From Alentia gelatinosa (taxonomy: Eukaryota > Annelida > Polychaeta > Phyllodocida > Polynoidae): a DNA stretch of 64,000 nt. Below the pieces are notes generated by a model, which saw only the letters and a list, made by a program, of their open reading frames with translations, did not search any database and was not told the DNA's origin. How positions within the stretch are numbered: position 1 is the stretch's first letter; each line of letters opens with the position of its first letter. A program made the translations under genes and the position numbers. The DNA lies in contig OX465584.1 of the NCBI GenBank assembly GCA_950022655.1, positions 59,646,841 to 59,710,840 of the forward strand, written 5' to 3'. This document shows positions 55,281 through 64,000 of this stretch, piece by piece.

Positions 55281-55545
55281 AATTGGAAGGAGGGTAATGC
55301 TATCCCTCAAGAAATTGGAAGGAGGGTAAGGCTATCCCTCAAGAAATTGGAAGGAGGGTTCTCTGCGTTACCATCAGACAAAACATTCTCCACTCCATCA
55401 CTTTCTCCGTTGGAACCGTCAAACATTAGATCGAGTGCCTCTGATCTAGAAGATGAGGGCAAGTTTAAGCCAAAAAACTATCCCTCAAGAAATTGGAAGG
55501 AGGGTAAGGCTATCCCTCAAGAAATTGGAAGGAGGGTTCTCTGCG
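55278..55545. repeat. 32-base minisatellite, GGAAGGAGGGTAAGGC type
   Basis: AAGAAATTGGAAGGAGGGT with GGCTATCCCTC recurs at about 55282, 55313, 55345, then after a gap at 55488 and 55518. The plus-strand frames across it are not convincing genes. Confidence 0.75.
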
Positions 55546-56006
55546 GGTCTCATTGATGACGAGGACATCTTTAACTGGGAGATGCTGATCATCGGACCCT
55601 CCGACACCTTCTACGAGAGAGAATTCTTCAAGGCTCATCTGATTTTCACGCATCAAATGAGCTCAAAGCAACTACTTTCAAGGTCATTTACCACACTTAG
55701 CAGTAACACCGGTTGTAACCACTTTCCGGCGTAAAAGAGAGGAATGGTCACAGGGGGTAATCGTCATACAAGATGGGCGTGGTCGATGTGACCTGGGAGG
55801 AAAACCAGTTAAAAGACGCAGAATATCCGATTAAAATTAAAACAAAAAGAACATAAGTAAAAACAAAAACAAAGAAAAGAAACAGTACCACTCTCATCCT
55901 GTCAACCCTGTGACAGTTGTACCACCAGTTGTATCAGAATTTTGTTCTTAGTATGTGGACTGAAGAGAAGATTGTCTTTATAGTGTCATCCGTGTTCTTC
56001 ACACAC

Positions 56007-56210
56007 TTTGTCCGAGCATGGTTCCGTCAGACGCCCTCGTTCTCACACACCCCGTCCGAGCATGGTTCCGTCAGACGCCCTCGTTCTCACACACCCCGTC
56101 CGAGCATGGTTCCGTCAGACGCCCTCGTTCTCACACACCCCGTCCGAGCATGGTTCCGTCAGACGCCCTCGTTCTCACACACCCCGTCCGAGCATGGTTC
56201 CGTCAGACGC
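56007..56210. repeat. 44-base minisatellite, five copies
   Basis: The unit starting TCCGAGCATGGTTCCGTCAG occurs at 56011, 56055, 56099, 56143 and 56187. Copies after the first are almost identical. It lies just downstream of env in the element's direction. Confidence 0.9.
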
Positions 56211-56282
56211 AGCGTGGTTCAACACCTCATCCACCAGGTGCAGCATGGTTCAGCACCTCAAAGTAGAACACCAAGGGTGTGA

Positions 56283-56411
56283 GAAACAGTTATTTCGGTC
56301 TTTGCACAGGTCATCAGGACAACAGTCAGGAAGGATCGCAGAAACAGGTGTTAGTTTTGAGCTTTTTGATCATGCCCTCATTCCTTTTTTTTTTTTTTCT
56401 TTCTTTCTTTT
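56283..56411 (-). other. purine tract after env
   Basis: Directly after the env stop the minus strand has a run of about 35 purines (A with G every few bases, plus-strand T/C at 56384-56410), then GGAATGAGGG. Such a tract in this place could be a second or ancestral polypurine primer. Confidence 0.4.
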
Positions 56412-58230
56412 CTATCTCGGTGGGCTAGGACTGCGGGAACGACTAATTACGTCATCCTCATCCCCCTCGTCTGGCACGTCCACCTGAATCATAGCCTCAC
56501 AGGTTCGAGCACTGTACCCCACATTAGGAAGAACCTCTCTCCTCTTACTCCTCTCTATACTATAGCATTTCTTATTCTTACAGCATAGTAAAAATCCTTG
56601 CTTCCCAATCTTTTCTCGAATCTTATAACCTGTTTTTGTAAGATACAAAAATACTACAAATCCCACTACTATTGCTAGGGTTACTATAAACCAAAACCAC
56701 CAGGCTCTACCTGATACGCTAGCTTGTATAGTTTTTATTCTTGATACAATTCTACTACGAGGAGGGATTTCAAGGGCATTAAAGGAGGGAAAATTTAACT
56801 CAGATATGCCGCTAGTCTGCCAAACTTTATGCGTTCTTATTGGGTACCGGGAAAAATTCAACCAAGACAAATCTACGGGCTGTGGTGGTGGGATGGTTAT
56901 GTTGTGGAAAAACCGAGTAAGGGGCAAACCTCTAAGATTCCAGAAATCGGTGTCAAGTCCACATCGCTGGTCTACTTGGATAACATAACTTCCGGCAGTT
57001 AATTTTCCAGTAACTGGACTTTTATGAGGACATGCATAGTGGTAAGTGGTGTCTTCTGTTTCTACAATGAATCTATTTAGGGGAGTTGAGACTATTCTAG
57101 ATGGTGGCGGTCGCCCAGTGTAAAGTGTCACCGGACACTTGGCTTGTTGTTCCGCGTCTCCATTTATTAACCCATGCAAACACGGTTGTTGCTGTCTATC
57201 ATACTTCACCCCTGATTTACACGCTCGCGGGTCTGGACCATAACATTCATACGGGAAATACAGATCTTCAGTCGTCAAATCTAGAACAAACGGTTGTGGC
57301 TGACGGATTTTTATACATTTCTTCCCTTCACATACTGCCATGGTGTTTATAGTGTATAAACGCTGCTCATGGGACCCGAATAAAGGTGCTTGCAGGACAC
57401 AAATGGCCTGGGAGTCGACAACTATTATCTTCTCCACCCGGACATAGGCATAGTAAGCTAGGGTATTAACTTGTAGGCCGTTATCTTTTGAAGAGAGTAT
57501 TTTCTCCATTAATGGCACAGGCACTACTTGATCAGAAACAACTCGTGCTTCACAGGCGACCCGTACGCTAGAGGCCTCAGCCACCGCTGCTTCGTAACTA
57601 GTTAGATGTTCATCTATTAAATCCATCACCACCGTGAATCCCAGTACTACCCCATTATACTCAACAATAGGTTCCATATGACTTAGGCGTATTATGTTTC
57701 CTTCTTGCGCGTTTTGCCTTTGTATTATTGAGTTTACAGTATGGGTCAACTTCTCTTCCTGCACTCCCAACAGGTTTACTTTGGCAACTAGTCCTATTTG
57801 TGTGTCTACCACACCCTCAATCTCTTCCGCCAATGCCAAATCTGCCGCCTGCAGGGCTTCAATATCGGCTTCAGTGGCTGTTCCAAATAAAAATGAAGAA
57901 ATTTTTCCCACTATATTCAAAAGTCCCCTCTTCCGTCGACTGACATGCCTTATCCGCGTCCGAATGACAGCAAGTCTTCTCAACAAATTTTCGGTGAAAG
58001 CCAGTGCATCTGTGTTGGGGTGGTTAAAATTATATCGCATTTGTTTTTCTCTTATGCGATTCTCTATACTGTCACACATCTGCAGCCATTTCACATCCAG
58101 TGAATGGTCGGCCGTTAGGTATACATAAACTTGGGCATAAGAGCGTATCTCTCTCACCTCCTCTTCATGAGATATAATGGCCCCAGTTTCAATCTTGCTT
58201 ATCTCCTGTCCGCTGGATAGCGTCAGGCAC
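56412..58230 (-). CDS. env: env: F-type membrane fusion glycoprotein
   Basis: A 581-codon frame (56412-58157) extends upstream without a stop to a splice acceptor (TTGTTTCAG, AG at 58231-58232), so env is probably translated from a spliced message. The start Met and signal peptide may come from a leader exon, since none is visible here. A furin-type site RRKR lies at residues 74-77 of the 581 and is followed at once by a Gly-rich hydrophobic segment, the fusion-peptide position of baculovirus F and errantivirus envelopes. A helical, heptad-like region follows to about 170, then a Cys-rich ectodomain with N-glycosylation sites (NIT, NFS). One membrane span lies at about 486-506, followed by a tail of 75 residues with CCKNKKC and an acidic end. 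No break is seen. The family role is cell entry. Whether this copy makes infectious particles is unknown. Confidence 0.85.
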
Positions 58231-58248
58231 CTGAAACAAGATGAGGAC

Positions 58249-61200
58249 TCAGTTAGTACAGAGTCTCACCGTTTCCAGCCATGAATTCCAATTAATTTCA
58301 AAAGAATTAGGACACCCCCTGCTCTTACTTGAGGAAGTGTTAACAGCAGCTGCTGCCGGCGTAAGGATTGTGGACAGATGGGGGTTTGGGATTAAGGGAA
58401 TCGGGGTAGCTTCGGCAGGTGGAAGCCTTGATTCCTTACTCATTGGGGCAGGCACTGGATCTACCTCCTCATACGACTTGGCTTCAGGAATGACCCGAGC
58501 ATTCCTTTGGTTAACTCTAACGATGCGTCCCGTTTCGAGTTCCTCTACGCGGAGACCTCCGTCATGATTGGAGATCACCCGGTAGCCGGGCTGCCACTTA
58601 GGCTGCCCTTTCCGGGGAAAGAGAGCGCGCACCGTGACAAAGGCCCCAACGGGTAAGCGTTTAGCCCGACCCGGCTCTTTTGTCTTATAGGCGGCTCTCG
58701 TTTCCAGGCGGAATTCACGCAATAGGCTCTGGGCTAGCCGTATTGCCTGTAACCTTTCACCTTCGTCAGGGTTTCCGGTAGTGGTTCGGGGCAGGCGCGC
58801 TTTCCTACCATACACTGATTGGTACGGGCTGATGCCGGCGGGACCAGCCGTAATTCTATACGCATATAGCGCCTCGGACAGGTACCTTGTCCATTTTCGT
58901 GGGTCTCCCCCTGTTAGTTTCAATAGCAACTTCTGGATGGTTCCATTGAATCGCTCTACCATCCCATTGGACTGGGGATGATACGGCGAGGTCTTACGGT
59001 GTTGAACACCATTATTTCTCAGCCATTCCTCAAAATGGGACTCGGTGAATTCCCCACCATTATCAGTCACTACGGCTGTGGGGAGCCCATATCTGGCCAC
59101 TATCTCCCGTGAGAAGGCTTCCCACACAGTAGCAGATTTCTTTGATGCTATTGGTATTGCTTCTACCCAGCCAGTGAGATGATCTATACACGTTAACAGG
59201 TACTGTCGACCTCTTTGATCTCTAGGGAAGGGTCCCACCAAGTCCATTCCCCAGGTGTGGAACGAACACGGGGGCGTAGGCATTTGTCCCCTTGGGGCAG
59301 CAGCATTCGCCGGTGTGAGGGTGTTACATAACACACAGCTACCTATGTACTCCCTAATGGTTCTCCGCATTCCGGGCCAAAGGTAATTTTCTTGTACCCT
59401 TTTTAGGGTCTTTTCTGGGGCCGAATGCCCCACTTCCCCATGGCAACGATCTACTACTTTCTTCCTATACTGCTGGGGTAACATCAACCGAGGATAGGTA
59501 CCTCCGTTTTTAAATGGTTCTGCTATGCTATACAGGATTCCCTGATATATCACATAACGGGTTTTGTCTGTCCCCTGCTCAGCCTCAATGAACCCATCTT
59601 TGAACTGTTCTTTCTGGAGCTTCTTCAAAGCCAGAGGATCAATGCTGTCAGTGTTCCAGACGTCTGGGGTTTCTGACGCCCAGGTCTCCTCCCCACCTTG
59701 GTCACTATCTGGGGCTACACTTGCTATCCTAGACAGCATATCTGCTCGGACATTTAACTTTCCCTTGTGATACAAAATCGGGGCGGCATACTCGGATATC
59801 TGGATCGACCACCTTTGGAGCTTGGTATTCCTGATTTCTGATTGGAAAAGACACCTTAAGGGCTTGTGGTCCGTATGGATTTCAAAGGAGGCACCCCCTC
59901 CCAGGTACGGGTGTAACTTCTTAAGGGCATACACAATAGCATAGGCTTCCTTTTCTATGATAGGCCACAATCGTTGACGATCGGACAGTTTGTGCGAGAC
60001 ATAATGTATGACCCGTTCTACCCCTTTATCATCTTTTTGGACAAGGATAGCACCAATGCATCGATCAGATGCATCGGTGTATAAGATGTAGGGCTTGTTA
60101 ACATCGGGGTGCGCTAAGACAGGTGCTTTGGTCAAAGCAGCCTTCAGCTGGTCGAAGGATTTTTGATGTTCTTCACCCCAGATAAACTCGTTCTTTGGTT
60201 TAGTCAACTCTGTCAGTGGCACCGCCAGGGTCGCGAATCCTGGAATGCACTGACGATAGTATCCTGCCATACCAAGGAAACTTCTTACTGCCGATCTATC
60301 TTTTGGCGGTTCCATATTCCTTATGGCCTCAGTTTTCGACTCATGGGGGCGGATGCCCTCAGCATCGACCACATACCCTAGCAATTCTATTTGGGTCTTA
60401 TAGAAGCTACACTTTGATGGTTTTACCTGCAGACCTGCCTCTCTCAATCTGTCAAGGACCTTCCCCAGATGTTCTACATGCTCTTTCTCGTTCTTGCTAT
60501 AGATAACAATATCATCTATGAACACCATGCAGCAGCGCCCGATGAGCCCTGTCAACACTTTGGTCATGGCTCGTTGGAACTGAGCCGGGGCATTCTTTAA
60601 TCCAAAGGCCATTCTGGTGAACTCAAAAAGTCCGAGATGACAGGTAAAGGCCGTCTTTTCGATAGAGGCGGGGTCCATAGGCATCTGCCAGTACCCGGAC
60701 TTAAGGTCTAGGGTGGAGAAAACCTTGGCCCCCTCTAGTGTGTCAAAGATATCTTGAATATAAGGCAGCGGATAAGCATCACCTTTTGTCATTGCATTGA
60801 TTTTACGGTAATCTACACAAAACCGAGTACCACCGTCCTTTTTCGGGACCAGGGTAATGGGAGACGCCCAGGGGGACGTGCTCGGCCTTACTACCCCATC
60901 AGCTAGCATTTCTTGTACGCATTGTTCTACCTTTCCTCTTTTGTCCAATGGCATTCTATAGGGGTTCTGATGAATAGGGCCGCTGTCACCTGTGTCAATC
61001 ACTGCTGGCGGCAGTGATCGAGCAACTCGGACTAGCGTCTCCTTTTCACTAAACGCATCCCGATACCTCGTTAAGACGTCATTAACGAGGGAACTACTCG
61101 ACATTGGAACTTGGGATACAGACATTACAGGACCACAATACTGTGATGGATTGGTTACAAGCGGATATACTTTCTCTCCTAGCCTCATTATATTTTGTAC

Positions 61201-61566
61201 AAAATCGATTACACATGCCCGGCGGCATAGATTGGACCCGATTAACAAATCGACTCCCCCTGCATTATCGCACACTAAAACCTCTGTAGGGAATCCCCCT
61301 ATATTGACAGTACAGGTACCCCTTACAGTCAGGGTGTGTCCGGTTATACTCCGCACCATGGGCGGTTCTTCTAAAGGAATAAGCTTTGGCAAGCGGGTAT
61401 ACAATTGAGCGGTTATAAGAGTATGTGTACTACCAGTGTCTATCAGGGCTGTTACCTGTACTCCTTCTACATCGAGTCGTACCCTAGGTCGTACGGCTCC
61501 TGTCGCGCCGCAACAGCGCCCATCCCCTGGCCAAGGGGTGAGGGCTGAGGGCTTAGCTAGTTTCCC
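58249..61566 (-). CDS. pol: pol: protease, reverse transcriptase, RNase H, integrase
   Basis: The frame is open from the slippery site at 61566 to the stop at 58249, about 1105 codons, with no internal stop. The aspartic protease active site ALIDTGSTHTLI has its DTGS at 61429-61440. Numbering from the codon at 61404, the reverse transcriptase covers about 130-330 (FCVDYRKINAMT, STLDLKSGYWQ, catalytic box MVFIDDIVIYS). RNase H covers 440-560 (LYTDASDRCIGA, EIHTDHKPLRC, NVRADMLSR). Integrase covers about 640-860 (zinc motif HGEVGHS...SCVLC, MDLVGPF, VTDNGGEF and the Glu in MVERFNG). A GPY/F-like end follows (LPVGAFVTVRALFP). All catalytic residues I can place are present. The env splice acceptor lies just past the stop. 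It should be made only as a gag fusion. Confidence 0.9.
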   Translation of the reverse strand, partial: GKLAKPSALTPWPGDGRCCGATGAVRPRVRLDVEGVQVTALIDTGSTHTLITAQLYTRLPKLIPLEEPPMVRSITGHTLTVRGTCTVNIGGFPTEVLVCDNAGGVDLLIGSNLCRRACVIDFVQNIMRLGEKVYPLVTNPSQYCGPVMSVSQVPMSSSSLVNDVLTRYRDAFSEKETLVRVARSLPPAVIDTGDSGPIHQNPYRMPLDKRGKVEQCVQEMLADGVVRPSTSPWASPITLVPKKDGGTRFCVDYRKINAMTKGDAYPLPYIQDIFDTLEGAKVFSTLDLKSGYWQMPMDPASIEKTAFTCHLGLFEFTRMAFGLKNAPAQFQRAMTKVLTGLIGRCCMVFIDDIVIYSKNEKEHVEHLGKVLDRLREAGLQVKPSKCSFYKTQIELLGYVVDAEGIRPHESKTEAIRNMEPPKDRSAVRSFLGMAGYYRQCIPGFATLAVPLTELTKPKNEFIWGEEHQKSFDQLKAALTKAPVLAHPDVNKPYILYTDASDRCIGAILVQKDDKGVERVIHYVSHKLSDRQRLWPIIEKEAYAIVYALKKLHPYLGGGASFEIHTDHKPLRCLFQSEIRNTKLQRWSIQISEYAAPILYHKGKLNVRADMLSRIASVAPDSDQGGEETWASETPDVWNTDSIDPLALKKLQKEQFKDGFIEAEQGTDKTRYVIYQGILYSIAEPFKNGGTYPRLMLPQQYRKKVVDRCHGEVGHSAPEKTLKRVQENYLWPGMRRTIREYIGSCVLCNTLTPANAAAPRGQMPTPPCSFHTWGMDLVGPFPRDQRGRQYLLTCIDHLTGWVEAIPIASKKSATVWEAFSREIVARYGLPTAVVTDNGGEFTESHFEEWLRNNGVQHRKTSPYHPQSNGMVERFNGTIQKLLLKLTGGDPRKWTRYLSEALYAYRITAGPAGISPYQSVYGRKARLPRTTTGNPDEGERLQAIRLAQSLLREFRLETRAAYKTKEPGRAKRLPVGAFVTVRALFPRKGQPKWQPGYRVISNHDGGLRVEELETGRIVRVNQRNARVIPEAKSYEEVDPVPAPMSKESRLPPAEATPIPLIPNPHLSTILTPAAAAVNTSSSKSRGCPNSFEINWNSWLETVRLCTN
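61518..61566 (-). promoter_or_regulatory. programmed -1 frameshift signal between gag and pol
   Basis: The minus strand reads G GGA AAC TAG, a canonical X XXY YYZ heptamer (61566-61560) directly before the gag stop. Slipping back one base gives exactly the open pol frame. Downstream a stem can form: CCCCT (61538-61534) with AGGGG (61528-61524), extended by GCCC (61545-61542) with GGGC (61521-61518). Confidence 0.8.
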
Positions 61567-63050
61567 TGGTTGGCTGGAGGAGCCACAGGCGTAGGAAAAC
61601 TACCTTTGTTTTGGCAATCGTACCTCCAGTGCTGTTCTCCACAATAGCAAGGACGAGTCGGGGGTCGAGCCCGACACCCTTCTACTACATGGCCGATCTG
61701 GCGACACCTCTTGCAGGCATCTTCTGCCACTTCTTGCGATCTAGCCCCACTAGAAGAATCTGTAGGCCCGGGCCCATCCCTGCAATCATTTGCAAAATGA
61801 CCCAACCTATTACACCGGAAACATTTATCCTGTGGGGTGGCTGTACGTGGTTTCTTTTTTCTTGGATTTGTATTGGGTTCGGTTTTCTTCTGAGTGCCTT
61901 GCACTGCTAAAACTTGTTTCATTTTATCTCTCATTTCCTGATGGGACCTATTGGCGGAAGCCACCTCCTGCCTCAGTTCTTCTACTACACCCCGCAAGAG
62001 GGCGGTTTCATTGACTTCTTGTTCGAGTGAATTTATCTTCCCACTATCTCTAGGTTTAAGATAGTCTTCTCTTTGACTATATGAGATAATCTGTTTTATG
62101 GCTACCCGGAGGGAGATAGGTCTGCGGGACGCAATCCTACATGCTGCTGTCCTGTCCTCCATCCCGCTAAGGAGATCCCTTATTAGGTCGGATTGATCTT
62201 GTGGCAGGCTTGCGTATCCCTCATTGAAGAGAGTCTCAAAGGCAGAGACATAGGCACGGATAGATTCCCCTGATCTCTGAGCTAAATTTCTTAACTTATC
62301 TCTCTGGGCCTGTTGGAAATCTGCTGATACATACGCATGGGCCAGGGTGTTCTTTATTATAGGCCAGGTGTTCTCAGGGTTGGTTATTAGTCGTCTCAGG
62401 CTAGCCCCCAAAGGATCAGAAGCTGTAAGAGTTGCTACCTTTAGACGTATGTTTTCCGGTAATTTGTCTAACTCCCTCAGCCAAGCTAGGGTTTTGGCTG
62501 GGTTTGTTCCCTCACACCTACCTACATCGCGAGAATAACGACCCAATGAATGGTTATCAGCCACGGCCGCCAATAACTTAGTCATATTCTCATCATCCTG
62601 TGTTCTATTTATACCTTCATCCTCATCTATCTCAGTTGCCTCAGTGAGATACGTATACCTCGTTCTCACCTCCTCTCTATCTCCCTTTTTACTCATTTTT
62701 GCTTTCTCTGCACTACGCTCTGCAGCGTCGGCACTACTATCTGCAGCGTCGGAAAAATCAAAGATACTACTAGGCTTGGCTTTAACGGACTCTGTGGTAC
62801 TTTCCTTACTTTTCCCCCTAGCTTCGGACCGAGAAGCGGTGGTTTCTTCTTTATCTGTCATTCCCAATCGTCGGTTACCTCGTTGTACAGTATCTGTCTG
62901 CAACCCTACATTCCGTAAAACTTTACTACATGGGGAGGTGGTGGTGGAGGGATCGGAGATGGAAGGGGTAGAGGTGACCCTAGGGGGGGCGGAACGTGGT
63001 AGGGGGGTATTTTGTCTGGTATCATATTTATGCCTGGGTGTATCAACCAT
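61557..63050 (-). CDS. gag: gag polyprotein
   Basis: The frame is intact: 497 residues from a true ATG at 63050. A charged, Ser/Thr-rich N-terminal third (residues 1-160) is followed by a capsid-like region (about 165-345) with the retrotransposon gag block KTLAWLRELDKLPENIRLKV and RDKLRNLAQRSGESIRAYVS. A coiled-coil stretch (about 345-400) precedes two CCHC zinc knuckles, CFRCNRLGHFANDC (410-423) and CKRCRQIGHVVEGC (446-459), then a third atypical one, CYCGEQHWRYDC (468-479). It builds the particle and binds the RNA. The stop TAG (61557-61559) directly follows a slippery heptamer, so a fraction of ribosomes should continue into pol. Confidence 0.9.
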   Translation of the reverse strand: MVDTPRHKYDTRQNTPLPRSAPPRVTSTPSISDPSTTTSPCSKVLRNVGLQTDTVQRGNRRLGMTDKEETTASRSEARGKSKESTTESVKAKPSSIFDFSDAADSSADAAERSAEKAKMSKKGDREEVRTRYTYLTEATEIDEDEGINRTQDDENMTKLLAAVADNHSLGRYSRDVGRCEGTNPAKTLAWLRELDKLPENIRLKVATLTASDPLGASLRRLITNPENTWPIIKNTLAHAYVSADFQQAQRDKLRNLAQRSGESIRAYVSAFETLFNEGYASLPQDQSDLIRDLLSGMEDRTAACRIASRRPISLRVAIKQIISYSQREDYLKPRDSGKINSLEQEVNETALLRGVVEELRQEVASANRSHQEMRDKMKQVLAVQGTQKKTEPNTNPRKKKPRTATPQDKCFRCNRLGHFANDCRDGPGPTDSSSGARSQEVAEDACKRCRQIGHVVEGCRARPPTRPCYCGEQHWRYDCQNKGSFPTPVAPPANQGN

Positions 63051-63500
63051 CTAGGTATAGGGTCTCCCGTTCAAAAAGAGGGTTTTAGAGGTACTGAATT
63101 AAATTTTCATGCCACATTCCAAATACAATGCCCGAACCCATTACTACCATGCAAAACAGATGTACTCCTACTCACCAAACCAGACACAGGGTTGTCGCAG
63201 CCAGCCTCCCGAGGTTCTGAGGTCTCCACAGCCTAGGTGGGCAGGTGTTCCCTCTATCACTGTCGACACTCTCCCGTGGGCAGAACCGTGATGAGTTGTC
63301 TCGTTCCATCGTCCTGTGTCTGTCTCTACACACCACTTCAGATAAAACACCAGCTATCAGTTCGGCTCTCCTGAGCTAAACCAGACTATGAGGACATAAC
63401 AGTCAGTGTCGGATGCACGGTAAAGTGGGTGTATACCAGAGATCCCTGTGGTGGCTGCCTCCTCAGGGTCCATCACGTTCGTCACTTCATACTATATGTT
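63051..63500 (-). other. leader between primer site and gag
   Basis: These 450 bases are without a long frame. They should hold the packaging signal and probably the splice donor for subgenomic messages; I could not choose a single donor by eye. Confidence 0.4.
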
Positions 63501-63518
63501 ATCACGTCGGGGTCACCA
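63501..63518 (-). promoter_or_regulatory. primer-binding site, tRNA-Trp type
   Basis: On the plus strand ATCACGTCGGGGTCACCA ends in the CCA of a mature tRNA. From memory, it equals the 3' end of tRNA-Trp, the primer used by avian sarcoma-leukosis viruses. It lies two bases from the LTR, the normal position for priming minus-strand DNA. Confidence 0.85.
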
Positions 63519-63520
63519 TT

Positions 63521-64000
63521 TGTCAGATGGGGCCTATTGTAAGCTCGTCCACACCTCCTGCGTGCTGAGTTGCTTCCCCCACTGAAACCGCTATGGTCGC
63601 ACAGTGGGGTGAGGCTCCGTAACAAAACAACTCTAGTGACAACGTGTGGCTGAAGCTGAGGAGAAGATGGATCTGCCGTATGCCGGCAGTCGCTTTATTA
63701 TATATTGGAATACATTTAGACGTCACAACAGGTGAGTACGTCACAAATTCACATACCATTCCTTTTACAGATTATACCAGGCGTGGTAGTTGGTTCCAAA
63801 CATGGTTACATTTTATTCTATTGGTTACAAATAGTCACGTGTAAAGACAAGATGCTCTCCCTAATATAGAAACGTCGCTTCCGTCACACATGCAAGAACA
63901 AGACGCTCCCCCTAATATGGAGACGTCATTTCCGTCAGGGGGTCTCCATCCCATAATATGAAGGGAACCGCAAAGATGTTTGCGCGTCCCTCCGGGAGGA
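63521..64000 (-). repeat. 5' LTR, truncated by window edge
   Basis: 480 bases match 50035-50514. The inner end is fixed by the primer-binding site two bases away. It should carry the element promoter; the TATA-like box is near 63698-63705. Confidence 0.9.

Larger units (their letters stand above)
50035..64000 (-). mobile_element. errantivirus-like LTR element with gag, pol, env and an extra ORF
   Basis: LTRs start at 50035 (3' LTR) and 63521 (5' LTR, cut by the window edge), an offset of 13486 bases, so the whole element is about 14.2 kb. Between them on the minus strand are a primer site, leader, gag, pol, env, a long 3' region and a second ORF with minisatellites. Gene order and the F-type envelope place it with the gypsy/errantivirus group. 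LTR identity (one change in 480 bases) and intact ORFs show that it is young. The right-hand target duplication lies outside the window. Confidence 0.9.

Noticed and set aside
56008..56487. Plus-strand frame with HGSVRRPRSHTPRPSM repeats
   Set aside because: Product of the 44-base minisatellite next to env, antisense to the element.

Overview
The window is nuclear DNA of an animal, most likely a marine invertebrate. The host genes are split by introns with GT/AG boundaries. Almost everything else is transposon sequence: several LINE copies, tRNA-derived SINEs, a tyrosine-recombinase retroelement, a gypsy-type LTR element with an envelope gene, and dozens of small terminal-inverted-repeat or hairpin elements. 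Long (TA)n tracts, C-runs and internal CCCTAA arrays fit the same picture. I cannot fix the species; amphioxus and bivalve molluscs are both plausible from the repeat content, and this is inference only.

Layout. 1-5149 (+): last five exons of a SERGEF (DelGEF)-like RCC1-repeat gene, with introns full of small repeats. 5150-9200: AT-rich intergenic DNA, an internal telomere-like array (7461-7757) and hAT-like miniature elements. 9286-12504 (+): a decayed multi-exon Mutator-like (MULE) transposase gene with PHD-like and FLYWCH-like zinc motifs. 12757-18016: a GGTC-type tandem repeat, nested miniature elements and a LINE tail. 18017-21575 (-): a nearly complete LINE inserted in an older hairpin element. 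21785-30300: a dense field of miniature elements, including Harbinger-like copies with TTA target duplications, and two copies of one SINE. 30530-35640 (-): a second, heavily broken LINE with an ORF1 remnant, itself hit by a SINE, an unknown insert and a TIR element that carries a third LINE tail. 35640-40600 (-): a decayed DIRS/Ngaro-type tyrosine-recombinase retroelement. 42416-42572 (+): a likely first coding exon of a membrane transporter of the nodulin-like MFS type. 42800-50034: more miniature elements and a LINE fragment cleanly split by a Harbinger-like element.

50035 to the right edge (-): the most notable object, a young errantivirus-like LTR element of about 14 kb. Its two LTRs differ at one site over the 480 bases that can be compared. 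It has a primer site matching the 3' end of tRNA-Trp, intact gag, pol and env, and a canonical -1 slippery heptamer directly before the gag stop. Beyond env lies an unusual 5.6-kb 3' region with an intact 291-residue ORF that looks like a BTB-like plus RING-like protein, set among five separate minisatellite arrays. The extra ORF and its array-rich setting are the best candidate for something undescribed.

A second recurrent pattern is a bipartite miniature element: a short body with the ends TTATCCTACCCC or TTATCTCACCCC, followed by a long hairpin whose loop is always close to CTCGGCTTCGCCTCG although the arms differ between subfamilies.
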